Assembly (NCBI RefSeq): GCF_001434395.1
Contig: NZ_AZFS01000061.1
Location: forward strand, 56,083 to 120,082
Origin: Levilactobacillus hammesii DSM 16381
Lineage (GTDB): Bacteria; Bacillota; Bacilli; Lactobacillales; Lactobacillaceae
Direction of reading: 5' to 3'
Length of the DNA stretch: 64,000 bases
Made by a program: the position numbers and the translations under genes. Shown piece by piece: positions 9,372-17,247 of the stretch. Within the stretch, counting starts at the first letter, position 1. Every line of letters starts with the position of its first letter. The notes under the pieces were generated by a model. The model searched no databases, was not told where the DNA came from, and saw nothing but the letters and a program-made list of their open reading frames with translations.

Positions 9372-10163
9372 TTAGAGTAAGACCCTCCTTAAGTGGTTGC
9401 TGATACCATCGATCACCATGACCACGACCAGTGTTGCCAGAATAATCACGGCCGTCTGGCTGTAGTTAAATTGATTGAGGGAGCGTTGCAAAAAGACCCC
9501 AATCCCGCCGGCACCTAAGTACCCCAATACGGTCGATGCACGGACGTTAATTTCTAACGTGTAGAGGAAATAACTGACAAATTGGTTGAGAATCTGTGGC
9601 AAGACCGCATACCAAATAATCGTCAGTTTATTGGCGCCCACCGATTCCAACGCTTCTAGTGGCCCCATATCAATCGTCTCGATCACTTCGTAGAAGAGCT
9701 TGGAAACCATCCCAAACGAGAAGATTGCCAAGGTAACGACCCCAGCCGTGGAGCCAATCCCGAAAATGGCGACAAAGATAGCCGCCAATAAAAGATCCGG
9801 TAAAGTTCGCACCAAATCTAAAATGAGTCGGATAATCCCCCGTAGCCACCGGTTGTGAACCAGATTACTGGCGGCCAATACCGCAAAAGGAACGGCAAAT
9901 GCCGCACCGATTGTGGTTCCCAGAATGGCCATTTGAATGGTTTCGTACAACGGTTGTAAGATGACCGGCAGATAGTCCCAGGCCGGTCGAGACATGCGTA
10001 CCAGTAAATCCGTGAATTGGCCTAAGTTGCTAAAGAACATTCCCACATCAACACCGGTCATGCGTGACGACGCAATCAATAAGCCGACCAATAGGAGGGT
10101 CCAGCCAATGGGCTTCACGTGCCACCGCTGTAACCAAGGGCGTTGTGGAACTTGACTTGTCAT
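9372..10163 (-). CDS. phnE: Phosphonate-type ABC transporter permease, first copy
   Basis: 263 residues with a binding-protein-dependent transport permease fold. The EAA loop reads GPLEALESVGANKLTI and AGGIGVFLQRS follows, as in PhnE proteins. Preceded by GGGGGGAT seven bases before the ATG and placed 12 bases after phnC. Acts in the membrane with PhnC (ATPase) and PhnD (binding lipoprotein). Confidence 0.9.
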   Translation of the reverse strand: MTSQVPQRPWLQRWHVKPIGWTLLLVGLLIASSRMTGVDVGMFFSNLGQFTDLLVRMSRPAWDYLPVILQPLYETIQMAILGTTIGAAFAVPFAVLAASNLVHNRWLRGIIRLILDLVRTLPDLLLAAIFVAIFGIGSTAGVVTLAIFSFGMVSKLFYEVIETIDMGPLEALESVGANKLTIIWYAVLPQILNQFVSYFLYTLEINVRASTVLGYLGAGGIGVFLQRSLNQFNYSQTAVIILATLVVVMVIDGISNHLRRVLL

Positions 10164-10175
10164 AACTATCCCCCC

Positions 10176-10928
10176 TTAAACGGTTTGGTAGACCCGATTC
10201 AGGTCTGCCTCGGTCACCTGGCCAATGGGCTCATCATAAACGACCTCGCCAGCCCGCAAACCGACGATGCGATCGGCATAGGCCCGGGCTAAGGCCACGG
10301 AGTGAAGGTTGACGATTACCGTGATGCCATCCTCCTGATTGAGCCGTTTCAAAATATCCATTACCGTCTTGGTTGTTAAGGGATCGAGCGAGGCAATCGG
10401 TTCGTCAGCTAGGATGATCTTAGGATCTTGCATCAACGTCCGGGCTATCGCGACCCGCTGCTGTTGCCCCCCAGAAAGCTCATCCGCACGCGCGTATAGC
10501 TTCTCTGCTAGACTGACCCGTTGTAAGGACTGCACCGCCTTTTGTTTATCGGCCGCACTGAACAGACTCAGAATGCTTTTCCAGGTGGGGTAATAGCTGA
10601 CCCGACCGGCCAAGACGTTTTTAGCAACACTCGAACGTTTAACCAAGTTGAAGTTTTGGAAAATCATTCCAATCTTCCGGCGTAACAATCGCAAAGAACG
10701 TCCCTTATACTGGCTAATGGGTTCATTCTCAATTCGAATCTCACCGGATGTAATCTCGTGCATCCGATTGATGGTCCGCAGTAATGTGCTTTTACCCGCA
10801 CCGGAAAGGCCCACAACAACCAAGAACTCGCCGCGTGGAATATCAAAGTTAATATCCTTTAAGCCGACCGTGCCGTTGTCATAAATTTTATTGACGTTTT
10901 TAAATGAAATAATTGGTGTGGCTTCCAT
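10176..10928 (-). CDS. phnC: Phosphonate-type ABC transporter ATP-binding protein
   Basis: 250 residues from the chosen ATG ([12 protein letters not shown]). AGGGGG lies ten bases upstream, whereas a longer frame would start inside the upstream hairpin. Walker A is GLSGAGKST, the signature is [15 protein letters not shown], Walker B is IILADEP, and the H-loop is NLHSV. Powers import through the two PhnE permeases. A terminator-like hairpin lies between phnD and this gene, which may lower ATPase and permease output relative to the binding protein. Confidence 0.92.
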   Translation of the reverse strand: MEATPIISFKNVNKIYDNGTVGLKDINFDIPRGEFLVVVGLSGAGKSTLLRTINRMHEITSGEIRIENEPISQYKGRSLRLLRRKIGMIFQNFNLVKRSSVAKNVLAGRVSYYPTWKSILSLFSAADKQKAVQSLQRVSLAEKLYARADELSGGQQQRVAIARTLMQDPKIILADEPIASLDPLTTKTVMDILKRLNQEDGITVIVNLHSVALARAYADRIVGLRAGEVVYDEPIGQVTEADLNRVYQTV

Positions 10929-10945
10929 TAATCTAATTCCCCCTA

Positions 10946-10994
10946 TAAAAAAGAGCAGCAAAGGCGTCGCTATCGTCGCACCCCCCTGCTACTC
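10946..10994 (-). terminator. Internal terminator/attenuator between phnD and phnC
   Basis: Read on the minus strand, GAGTAGCA...TGCTGCTC with an inner GCGACGATAGCGACGC part is followed by TTTTTT, two bases or so before the phnC ribosome binding site. Partial termination here would give more PhnD than PhnC/E, a common pattern for binding-protein operons. Confidence 0.75.
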
Positions 10995-11016
10995 ATCTCA
11001 TGACATCAATTCAGTT

Positions 11017-11964
11017 TTATTTATCGAGGGCTTTGGCCTTCTTGTCGTACTGGCGAATAATGTCAAAGTTGCTGTCCTTAGAATCGGTATAGCCTTCATG
11101 CGAGTAAACGCTGGAAATGATGGCATGCCCTTCCTTAGTCTTCGCAATCTGCTTAAACGCCGTGGCGATCTTCTTTTGCCACTTATCGGTCATGTCGCCA
11201 CGTGCCGTAATGGTATCGTTTGGAATCTTCCCTGTGGTGTAGATAGGGACAACCTTACTCATGATGTCCTTTTGATCCTTCTTCACCAGGTTCCGCGCGC
11301 CTTGGAAGACAAAGGCTGCATCCGTGTTCTTGTTGTAAACGGAGAGCACCCCTTGGTCATGGCCTTTAACCGTTACCGTCTGAATCCCGGACTTGTTGAT
11401 ATTAACGCCGTGGTTCAGCATTTCAACTGCAGGATAGATCCAGCCGGCCGTTGAAGTGGTATCCTGAACGGCAATCTTCTTGCCCTTCAGATCCTTCACG
11501 GACTTAATCCCACTATCCTTGCGTACCAGGATTTGAGAACGGTAGTAGTTTACCAACTGGGTGCTTGGCTTATCGCCCGGTTCGGTCACGCCATATCGTT
11601 GGGCTTGCAGCAAGACCTTATCGTGATACTGCTTGTGAGCAAGGACGTAGGCGTCAGGTGGCAGGAAGCCCACATCAACCTTCTTCGATCCCATGGCTTC
11701 CACGATCGTGTTGTAGTCAGTAGAAACGCTGACGGTCACGGGAATGCCCAATTGCTTCTTCAGCAAGCCTTCCAACGGTTTGGCCTTAGCCTCAATGGTG
11801 CCCGCATTAGATGACGGCACGAACTCAACCGTCAATTTTTTAGGGGTGTACCCCTTGGATCCGGACGTGGACGCCGTGGTCTTCCCACAGGCCGCTAACG
11901 TCGCTGGTAAGACCAGTAATGCCGTGAAAACTAAAAGCCATTTTACCTTCTTGCTCAGGTGCAT
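11017..11964 (-). CDS. phnD: Phosphonate-type ABC transporter substrate-binding lipoprotein
   Basis: 315 residues. A lipoprotein signal ends in LAAC with Cys26 as the lipidated residue, placing it on the outer face of the membrane. The mature part is a type II periplasmic-binding fold with the PhnD-family features FVPSSNAGTIEAKAKPLE, VDVGFLPPDAYVLA and IAVQDTTSTAGWIYP. It is first in the operon, with TGAGGAG nine bases before the ATG. PhnD relatives bind phosphonates, phosphite or phosphate esters; the ligand is not decided by sequence here. No C-P lyase or phosphonatase gene is in the window. Confidence 0.92.
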   Translation of the reverse strand: MHLSKKVKWLLVFTALLVLPATLAACGKTTASTSGSKGYTPKKLTVEFVPSSNAGTIEAKAKPLEGLLKKQLGIPVTVSVSTDYNTIVEAMGSKKVDVGFLPPDAYVLAHKQYHDKVLLQAQRYGVTEPGDKPSTQLVNYYRSQILVRKDSGIKSVKDLKGKKIAVQDTTSTAGWIYPAVEMLNHGVNINKSGIQTVTVKGHDQGVLSVYNKNTDAAFVFQGARNLVKKDQKDIMSKVVPIYTTGKIPNDTITARGDMTDKWQKKIATAFKQIAKTKEGHAIISSVYSHEGYTDSKDSNFDIIRQYDKKAKALDK

Positions 11965-12010
11965 CTAGCTCACTCCTCAGTTATGTAATAGTCCTCTTTG
12001 ACCACTTCTA

Positions 12011-12038
12011 ATTCTAGCAGAGAACCGAACTTTTACAA
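12011..12038 (-). promoter_or_regulatory. phnD promoter
   Basis: On the minus strand, TTGTAA, 16 bases, TAGAAT, about 45 bases before the phnD start codon; a good sigma-A match. Confidence 0.65.
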
Positions 12039-12226
12039 CGTTTTTCTGAAAAATAGGTCGTTTATAAATATATTTATGATAATAAATTGGCCTATTTTCA
12101 ATAAGTAAACCGTAAAACCTGAACGATATATTTATTATTCGTTAACACTATCCTGGCGGCAAATCTAGTTAGTCCCAATACAAATAACCACAGAAACTAA
12201 GTGGCCCAAGTATGAATCAGGGCATC

Positions 12227-12265
12227 AAAAAAGATCGGTCACATGCATTGGCATGCAACCGATCT
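12227..12265 (-). terminator. Terminator of the aldo/keto reductase gene
   Basis: Stem AGATCGGT...ACCGATCT with inner ATGC...GCAT and a T6 run on the minus strand. Confidence 0.85.
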
Positions 12266-12302
12266 CAATCAGCAACAACTGATGATTCTGCTGTTAAATT
12301 AA

Positions 12303-13151
12303 CTATCCCTGCGTTCCATTATGTTCGTGATTCTTAGCAGTGTCACTCAGTGAATTTAATTTCACCATATCCGCCGCTGCAATTGAAAAGTCGAGTTGTG
12401 CGTTAGCGTCGATATGGGCTTGACTCGTGGCCTTAGGAAGGGGTAAGACGCCATTCTCTAAGACAAACCGCAACGCCAATTGTGCGGGAGACACATGGTA
12501 CTTGTGTGCCATTTCGGTGACATCTGCGTTCGCCAACATATCACCGGTTGCCAATGGCGAGTACGCTTCAACTAACATCCCGTGATCTTGTGCGAATTTC
12601 GTAATCTTAGGCTCCGTGTAGCCCACGTAGTACTGAATCTGATCTACCATCGGGGCGACCTTGGCGTGACTCAAGATATTTTGTAAATCATGCGTATTGA
12701 AATTGGAGACGCCAATCGCCTTAGCCTTGCCGCTGGCATAGATCTTTTCCATGGCTCGCCAAACCTCGAGGTTGCCCGCATCACAGTCCTTACCAATTTC
12801 GGACCATGGCCATGGCGCGTGGATCAGGTACAGATCGACGTAGCCCACGTCCAGATTTTTCAAGGTGGTGTCAAACGCATCCAGTGCGCCCTGATAGGTC
12901 TTGATCTGTGCCGGCAATTTCGTCGTCACAAAGATCTCGTCGCGTGGAATTCCTGAATCGCGAATGGCCTTGCCCACACTGGACTCATTAGCGTAAGCTT
13001 TCGCCGTGTCAATGTGGCGATATCCCGTCTTCAACGCATTGGCGACCGCATTGTAAGCCGTGTCACCACCGGGAATCTGCCAAGTCCCAAACCCCACTTG
13101 TGGAATCTGTGTGCCATTAGCCAAACTAAACGTATCCGTTAAAATTGACAT
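12303..13151 (-). CDS. Aldo/keto reductase
   Basis: 282 residues, the standard size of the NADPH-dependent aldo/keto reductase family. The catalytic tetrad is visible: Asp48 (HIDTAKAY), Tyr53, Lys78 (TTKLP) and His111 (LYLIHAPW). Cofactor-side motifs GVSNFNTHDL and LPKATS are present. Reduces carbonyls of sugars, alpha-keto compounds or methylglyoxal; the substrate is not predictable. GGAGGG precedes the ATG. Monocistronic with its own terminator. Confidence 0.92.
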   Translation of the reverse strand: MSILTDTFSLANGTQIPQVGFGTWQIPGGDTAYNAVANALKTGYRHIDTAKAYANESSVGKAIRDSGIPRDEIFVTTKLPAQIKTYQGALDAFDTTLKNLDVGYVDLYLIHAPWPWSEIGKDCDAGNLEVWRAMEKIYASGKAKAIGVSNFNTHDLQNILSHAKVAPMVDQIQYYVGYTEPKITKFAQDHGMLVEAYSPLATGDMLANADVTEMAHKYHVSPAQLALRFVLENGVLPLPKATSQAHIDANAQLDFSIAAADMVKLNSLSDTAKNHEHNGTQG

Positions 13152-13449
13152 TCTTGACCCTCCAATTTTATTCAGTAACTAGGATAAGTATACGCTTTCT
13201 TTACACATGAGCGGTCAATTTTGCTTTTTAAAACGTTCGGGATTTCAAACAGATTTCAATAAAATTGCGGTTCCAGAAATTTGTAATATTACAAATCAAG
13301 AGAATCGCCCAAAACCCTTGATTTCTTTGTTATTATAAAGATGTCGTAAAACAATTGCTTAACAACCAGACGACAAACTAAAGCTTTTTTGGTAATAATT
13401 GTTAAGGTACCCGGAAAATGCCTTAATAATTAATTGTCCAAATTGAATA

Positions 13450-13506
13450 TTAACCTCATTGAATCAGACTAAATCCCAGTTCGATTCAATGAGGTTAATT
13501 TTTTTT
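13450..13506 (+). terminator. Plus-strand terminator with no upstream gene
   Basis: A 16-bp stem (TTAACCTCATTGAATC ... its complement) followed by T8 on the plus strand. The nearest genes on both sides are on the minus strand, so it may end a small RNA. Confidence 0.75.
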
Positions 13507-13613
13507 GCACTTTTTTGGCAAGTTCAAAATTGAACAATTGTCCGATTTTCCCTCTCTACTGGGCTATCCGACAAATCAGGCGCTTCAGGAGTCGAAAAAC
13601 ACTGGTAGCCCAA

Positions 13614-13644
13614 AGCAAGCCCACGAAAATATCGTGGGCTTGCT
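13614..13644. terminator. Hairpin at the 3' end of the MarR gene
   Basis: Perfect stem AGCAAGCCCACGA...TCGTGGGCTTGCT just past the MarR stop codon. The T tract is weak on both strands. Confidence 0.65.
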
Positions 13645-13655
13645 GGTCTAATTGC

Positions 13656-14102
13656 CTATTCATGATAAACGTTCTTATTTCCCGTCAATGTGCCGGCCAA
13701 TTGTTGTAACACTCGGGCCAATTCAGCGCGATCAGTATTAGAGTAATCTGCCAGCTTTTCCCGAAAAGCAGCCTCCCGGGCAAGTTTAATCTGCATCAAG
13801 CCACGTTGTCCCTGAGACGTAAGCGTCACCTGGCGAACCCGTTTGTCACGGCGTTCGGCTTCCTGAATCCATCCGGCGGTCATGAGCTTATCGACCTGAC
13901 GACTAACGGAGGAGTGGTTACGACCAATCTGATCAGCCAGTTGGCCAATACTGATTCCCGGCTGGTGGCCCACACGAACAACAATGGGTAATGCCGCGGG
14001 CTCCAACGGCACATCTGCCTGCTGCAGTAAGTGCCGATCCTGTTGGGGTTGATTAAAAAACGTCACAATTTCAAATAGGGCTTCAAAAATTTCATTATCC
14101 AT
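13656..14102 (-). CDS. MarR-family transcriptional regulator
   Basis: 148 residues with a winged helix-turn-helix of the MarR type (about 35-105). It includes SIGQLADQIGRNHSSVSRQVDKL as the recognition region (written here as the span around residues 52-74) and DKRVRQVTLTSQG as the wing. Divergent from the flavin reductase gene, with 79 bases between the two starts and a perfect dyad there. It therefore probably represses both genes and senses a small aromatic or oxidant ligand, as usual for the family. Confidence 0.88.
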   Translation of the reverse strand: MDNEIFEALFEIVTFFNQPQQDRHLLQQADVPLEPAALPIVVRVGHQPGISIGQLADQIGRNHSSVSRQVDKLMTAGWIQEAERRDKRVRQVTLTSQGQRGLMQIKLAREAAFREKLADYSNTDRAELARVLQQLAGTLTGNKNVYHE

Positions 14103-14135
14103 ACTTGTTAGTATACCAGAAAGATGCTAGTATGT

Positions 14136-14148
14136 GTGCATAGTGCAC
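14136..14148. promoter_or_regulatory. Candidate MarR operator in the divergent promoter
   Basis: Perfect dyad GTGCA-TAG-TGCAC midway between the MarR and flavin reductase starts. Two TAGTAT boxes spaced about 20 bases lie beside it (about 14110 and 14129). Confidence 0.5.
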
Positions 14149-14181
14149 GAATAATTTAATTTTAAAGGAGTTTACCCACCC

Positions 14182-14736
14182 ATGACGAAAAAAATCGGTT
14201 TAATCTTAGGCTCTACCCGTCCCTCTCGAATCAGTCCTAGCATTGCCGCTTGGCTTCAGAAGACAATGGCCCAACCCGACCTCACCATCGATCTGATCGA
14301 CCTGGCTGAGATCAATCTTCCCCTACTGGACGAGGTTGAAATACCTTCAACTGGTATTTATCACGAGGCTCACACGCAAAAATGGCACCAGCTGATTCAA
14401 GGATACGATGGCTTTGTCCTCCTCTTTCCACAATACAATTGGGGCTACCCTGCACCATTGAAGAACGCCTTAGACTACTTGTATAAAGAATGGGCCCACA
14501 AACCCGTCAGCATGGTTTCTTACGGCCACCATGGTGGCTTTCAAGCAGCTCAAGGCGTCAACCTAATCATTCGCGGATTAAAGATGCGTCCGCTCACCAA
14601 CAACCTGCAGATTAGTCTCAACGGTGCCGACTTAGACGACCAGGGTCACTTTATCGATACCGATCAAGCCCTTGCCCCTTACGCCTTCAACGCGCAACAA
14701 CTGGGGGCCGAGTTCAGCCACGTTTTAGCCGACTAA
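14182..14736 (+). CDS. NAD(P)H-dependent FMN reductase family protein
   Basis: 184 residues with a flavodoxin-like fold. LGSTRPSRISPSIA near the N-terminus is the FMN phosphate-binding loop, and PQYNWGYPAPLKNALDYL is the signature of the NADPH-dependent FMN/azo/chromate reductase family. GGAG is well placed before the ATG (AAAGGAGTTTACCC). Likely a cytoplasmic quinone or flavin reductase controlled by the adjacent MarR. Confidence 0.88.
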   Translation: MTKKIGLILGSTRPSRISPSIAAWLQKTMAQPDLTIDLIDLAEINLPLLDEVEIPSTGIYHEAHTQKWHQLIQGYDGFVLLFPQYNWGYPAPLKNALDYLYKEWAHKPVSMVSYGHHGGFQAAQGVNLIIRGLKMRPLTNNLQISLNGADLDDQGHFIDTDQALAPYAFNAQQLGAEFSHVLAD

Positions 14737-14759
14737 TACCGTGCTGGGCGCTTGCTCGA

Positions 14760-15773
14760 TTATGACCACTGTAGGCAATCAACGGCCGCTAAAACAGCCG
14801 TTTCCTTGTCGCTCACCGGCCGCCACCCCAAAACTGTCCGTGCCCGTTGATTGCTGACACGATGATTCAACCGCAGAACCAAGTCCGCTTCCTTAAGCGT
14901 TGTATTTATTGGGGCCAGCAAATGAATCAGTCCCTGCGGTAGCAGATGTTTCGGCAGCTTAGTGGCTAGGGCTGGCCGTTGCGTTTTAATCAGCTCAATC
15001 ATGTCGCGCATTGAAATTGCACCATCTTCCACCGCTAAAAAGCGCTGCCCCTTAGCCGCCGGCGTCAGCATGGCGCGAACGTGAATATCCGCCACATCCC
15101 GGACGTCGGCCACATTAAAGGTCAGGTCAGGACTCGCTTTGCCGTCCAGTAGACGCTGAACGATGCCAAAGCTATTGGTCACGCGCTGCCCCAACGCAGG
15201 CCCCAGCATTGCACCAGCGTTAACCGTCACGAATTCCAGTGATGAGTCTGTTTGGGTCAGGTAGTCCCAAGCGTGGATCTCGGCGCGCAGCTTAGACTGC
15301 TCATAAACGGATAAGCCCGGCTGTTTCTCGTTTGTCCAATCGGCCTCCGTAATCACGTGGTGCGCATCAAAACTGCTGAAGGCAACTGCGCCCAAGTTAG
15401 CAGTCATCACCACCCGTTTCACGTTCGCGGCTTCTGCGGCCTTCAAGATCCGCAACGTTCCTTGTTCCGCCGAATGAACGACCGCTGCCGAAACTGGCCC
15501 CGCATTAACAAAGACGGGCGCTGCCACACTCATCACACCCGTAACCCCTTGCATAGCGGCGGACCAGCCCGCATCCTGCATTAAATCGGCAACGACAAAG
15601 TGCAACCGCTCCAAGTGAGGTACCTGTGCTGCTGCCAATGTTGCCCGAACGCTATCGGCCTTGTCTAAAGAACGTAGCGTCGCCCGGACCCAAAAGTTCT
15701 GTTGTAATAATTTTTGAATAATGTGCAGGGCTAAGAAACCATCGCCCCCGGTTACTAAAATCTGTTCTGTCAT
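14760..15773 (-). CDS. NAD(P)-dependent epimerase/dehydratase-like reductase
   Basis: 337 residues, extended short-chain dehydrogenase of the dihydroflavonol-reductase/aldehyde-reductase type. The Rossmann motif reads GGDGFLALH (9-17) and the catalytic pair is Tyr157 and Lys161 (YEQSK). AAGGGG precedes the ATG. It is divergent from a MerR gene, with a 19-bp-spacer promoter between them, so its expression is very probably switched on by that MerR in response to a reactive compound. Substrate unknown. Confidence 0.87.
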   Translation of the reverse strand: MTEQILVTGGDGFLALHIIQKLLQQNFWVRATLRSLDKADSVRATLAAAQVPHLERLHFVVADLMQDAGWSAAMQGVTGVMSVAAPVFVNAGPVSAAVVHSAEQGTLRILKAAEAANVKRVVMTANLGAVAFSSFDAHHVITEADWTNEKQPGLSVYEQSKLRAEIHAWDYLTQTDSSLEFVTVNAGAMLGPALGQRVTNSFGIVQRLLDGKASPDLTFNVADVRDVADIHVRAMLTPAAKGQRFLAVEDGAISMRDMIELIKTQRPALATKLPKHLLPQGLIHLLAPINTTLKEADLVLRLNHRVSNQRARTVLGWRPVSDKETAVLAAVDCLQWS

Positions 15774-15827
15774 TAAAATTACCCCTTATCGCTTGTGATT
15801 ACGGTATTTCCTCGTTAAGATGTAATC

Positions 15828-15858
15828 AGCATAAACCCTAGACCTAACTCTAGGGCAA
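15828..15858 (-). promoter_or_regulatory. MerR-type promoter with 19-bp spacer
   Basis: On the minus strand, TTGCCC, exactly 19 bases, TATGCT. The spacer holds a perfect dyad CCCTAGA-N6-TCTAGGG (15836-15855, seen on the plus strand). An overlong spacer with a centred dyad is the hallmark of promoters untwisted by MerR regulators. It drives the reductase gene at 14760-15773. Confidence 0.85.
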
Positions 15859-15875
15859 CCGATAGGAGTGATTTT

Positions 15876-16316
15876 TTGACATATTCCATTAAAGAGGTGG
15901 CCGAAAAGACCAACCTTTCCATCTACACCTTACGTTTTTACGACAAGCAGGGCTTATTACCCTTCGTCAGCCGCAACGCCTCCGGCTACCGAACATTCAC
16001 TGAGGGTGATCTCCATCTGCTCAAAACCATCTGCTGTTTAAAAGAGACGGGCATGAAGATCGCCGACATTCGCCAATACATCACCTACGTCATGGCCGGT
16101 CCTCGTTCGATTCCGCAACGGCAGGCGCTCCTACGTGAACATCGACAGGCCATCGAGGTTCAGCAAGCCGCTATCCAGACCAATCTTAAGGAAATTGACC
16201 GGAAATTAGCGTTATATGACGCCCCTAATGCCACGCACCTGGTCAATCAGGAACTCGCATTTGTCCAGCACGAAAAACGGGCTAACGGTCTTCCCAACCC
16301 CTTTGTCCTTTCCTAA
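15876..16316 (+). CDS. MerR-family transcriptional regulator
   Basis: 146 residues. An N-terminal MerR helix-turn-helix (IKEVAEKTNLSIYTLRFYDK, residues about 4-24) and wing are followed by a long coiled-coil dimerisation helix (about 80-118) and a short C-terminal tail. It contains two Cys in the coil region (KTICCLKETGM) but no metal-binding C-terminal loop. The start is TTG, chosen because TAGGAGTG lies six bases upstream. Regulates the divergent reductase through the dyad at 15836-15855 and probably its own gene. Confidence 0.88.
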   Translation: MTYSIKEVAEKTNLSIYTLRFYDKQGLLPFVSRNASGYRTFTEGDLHLLKTICCLKETGMKIADIRQYITYVMAGPRSIPQRQALLREHRQAIEVQQAAIQTNLKEIDRKLALYDAPNATHLVNQELAFVQHEKRANGLPNPFVLS

Positions 16317-16325
16317 CGATACCGT

Positions 16326-16361
16326 AATGCACGCGCCGCTTTATCAAATGGGACGTGCATT
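16326..16361. terminator. Bidirectional terminator between MerR and GDPD genes
   Basis: Stem AATGCACG...CGTGCATT between the two convergent stop codons, with a T-rich run on the plus strand. Confidence 0.7.
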
Positions 16362-17051
16362 TTAATTTGCGAGTTGTCGCTTAACCTGCATCATCGTGAC
16401 AAAATCATCCGTAAAGATACCGGCGACCCCCTGTTCCATCAAATCCGCCGCAACCACAGGATTGTCCACGGTCCAAATCCGCTCCGTAACCGATGCCTGC
16501 GACTGAAAATGGTGCAAATGCAGGCCACTCAAATGTTCTCGCGCCACCAATGCCGCAGGGTGGGCCACGGGTTTATCCGTCAACCAGCAGTAGCTTTCGT
16601 TGGGCGCCAGTCGTTGGCACGTCTTCAGTGTGGGGAGATGGAAGGACGAAAAGATGACGGGATAGCGCAGCGCGGTGGCGTGTACCATTTGCATCACCAC
16701 GGCTTCGATCCCGGGATATTGAATCTTATCGGTCTTGAATTCCAAATCCAACTGCACATCACGTCCCGAGACCAGCTTTAACAACTCAGCCAGTGACGGC
16801 ACCGGCTCCGCATTCGCCAAACGAAAATGGCGTAACTGTTCAAACGTATACTGATCAATCCGGCCGCGCCCATCCGTCGTTCGATCAATCCGCTCATCGT
16901 GCATGATGACGGGCACCCGATCCGCGGTTAAATGCACGTCAAATTCCAAGCCGTCAATTCCTTGCTCACAAGCGTATTCAAACCCGGCTAGTGCGTTCTC
17001 TGGAAAGCGTGCCGGATAGCCGCGATGGCCAAACACAAGCGTTGTCATCAT
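16362..17051 (-). CDS. Glycerophosphodiester phosphodiesterase
   Basis: 229 residues, cytoplasmic UgpQ/GlpQ family without signal peptide. A TIM-barrel with the diagnostic GHRGYPARFPENAL (residues 8-21; catalytic His), LEFDVHLTADRVPVIMHDERIDRTT and the later HxH segment LHLHHF. Hydrolyses glycerophosphodiesters to glycerol-3-phosphate and an alcohol. AGGGGG lies before two successive ATGs (17051 and 17048), either of which could be used. Confidence 0.92.
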   Translation of the reverse strand: MMTTLVFGHRGYPARFPENALAGFEYACEQGIDGLEFDVHLTADRVPVIMHDERIDRTTDGRGRIDQYTFEQLRHFRLANAEPVPSLAELLKLVSGRDVQLDLEFKTDKIQYPGIEAVVMQMVHATALRYPVIFSSFHLPTLKTCQRLAPNESYCWLTDKPVAHPAALVAREHLSGLHLHHFQSQASVTERIWTVDNPVVAADLMEQGVAGIFTDDFVTMMQVKRQLAN

Positions 17052-17183
17052 GGTTCCCCCTGACTGCCTTAAAGTTACGCTTAAGTCTACGCATCAACTG
17101 TAAAAAAGCGCTGAAGATTCGGTAAAGACGCTGTAAAGCCACTAGAATTGGCCTGGATTGCGCCCCATAATTAAGCCCCTAAT

Positions 17184-17225
17184 AAAACGTGGGACAAACG
17201 GCAGTTGTCGTTTGTCCCACGTTTT
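17184..17225. terminator. Bidirectional terminator of the MetE-like gene
   Basis: A 17-bp perfect stem (AAAACGTGGGACAAACG and complement) between the MetE-like stop and the GDPD start. Confidence 0.85.
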
Positions 17226-17247
17226 AGGTTTCAATTTCAACACACGA

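Larger units (their letters stand above)
11965..12302. other. Intergenic region upstream of phnD
   Basis: AT-rich. Contains the phnD promoter (12011-12038), a palindrome ATAAATATATTTAT at about 12065-12078 that may be a regulator site, and the terminator of the aldo/keto reductase gene at 12227-12265. No coding frame seen. Confidence 0.5.
13152..13655. other. AT-rich 500-bp intergenic region with several inverted repeats
   Basis: No coding frame has a ribosome binding site. Dyads seen: ATTTGTAATATTACAAAT (about 13279-13296), AAATCAAG...CTTGATTT (about 13295-13326), TTAAGG...CCTTAA (about 13403-13428), a strong plus-strand terminator (13450-13506), and TGGGCTA...TAGCCCA flanking 13559-13614. 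A terminator reading on the plus strand, with no plus-strand gene in front of it, suggests a short untranslated RNA from this region. Confidence 0.5.
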
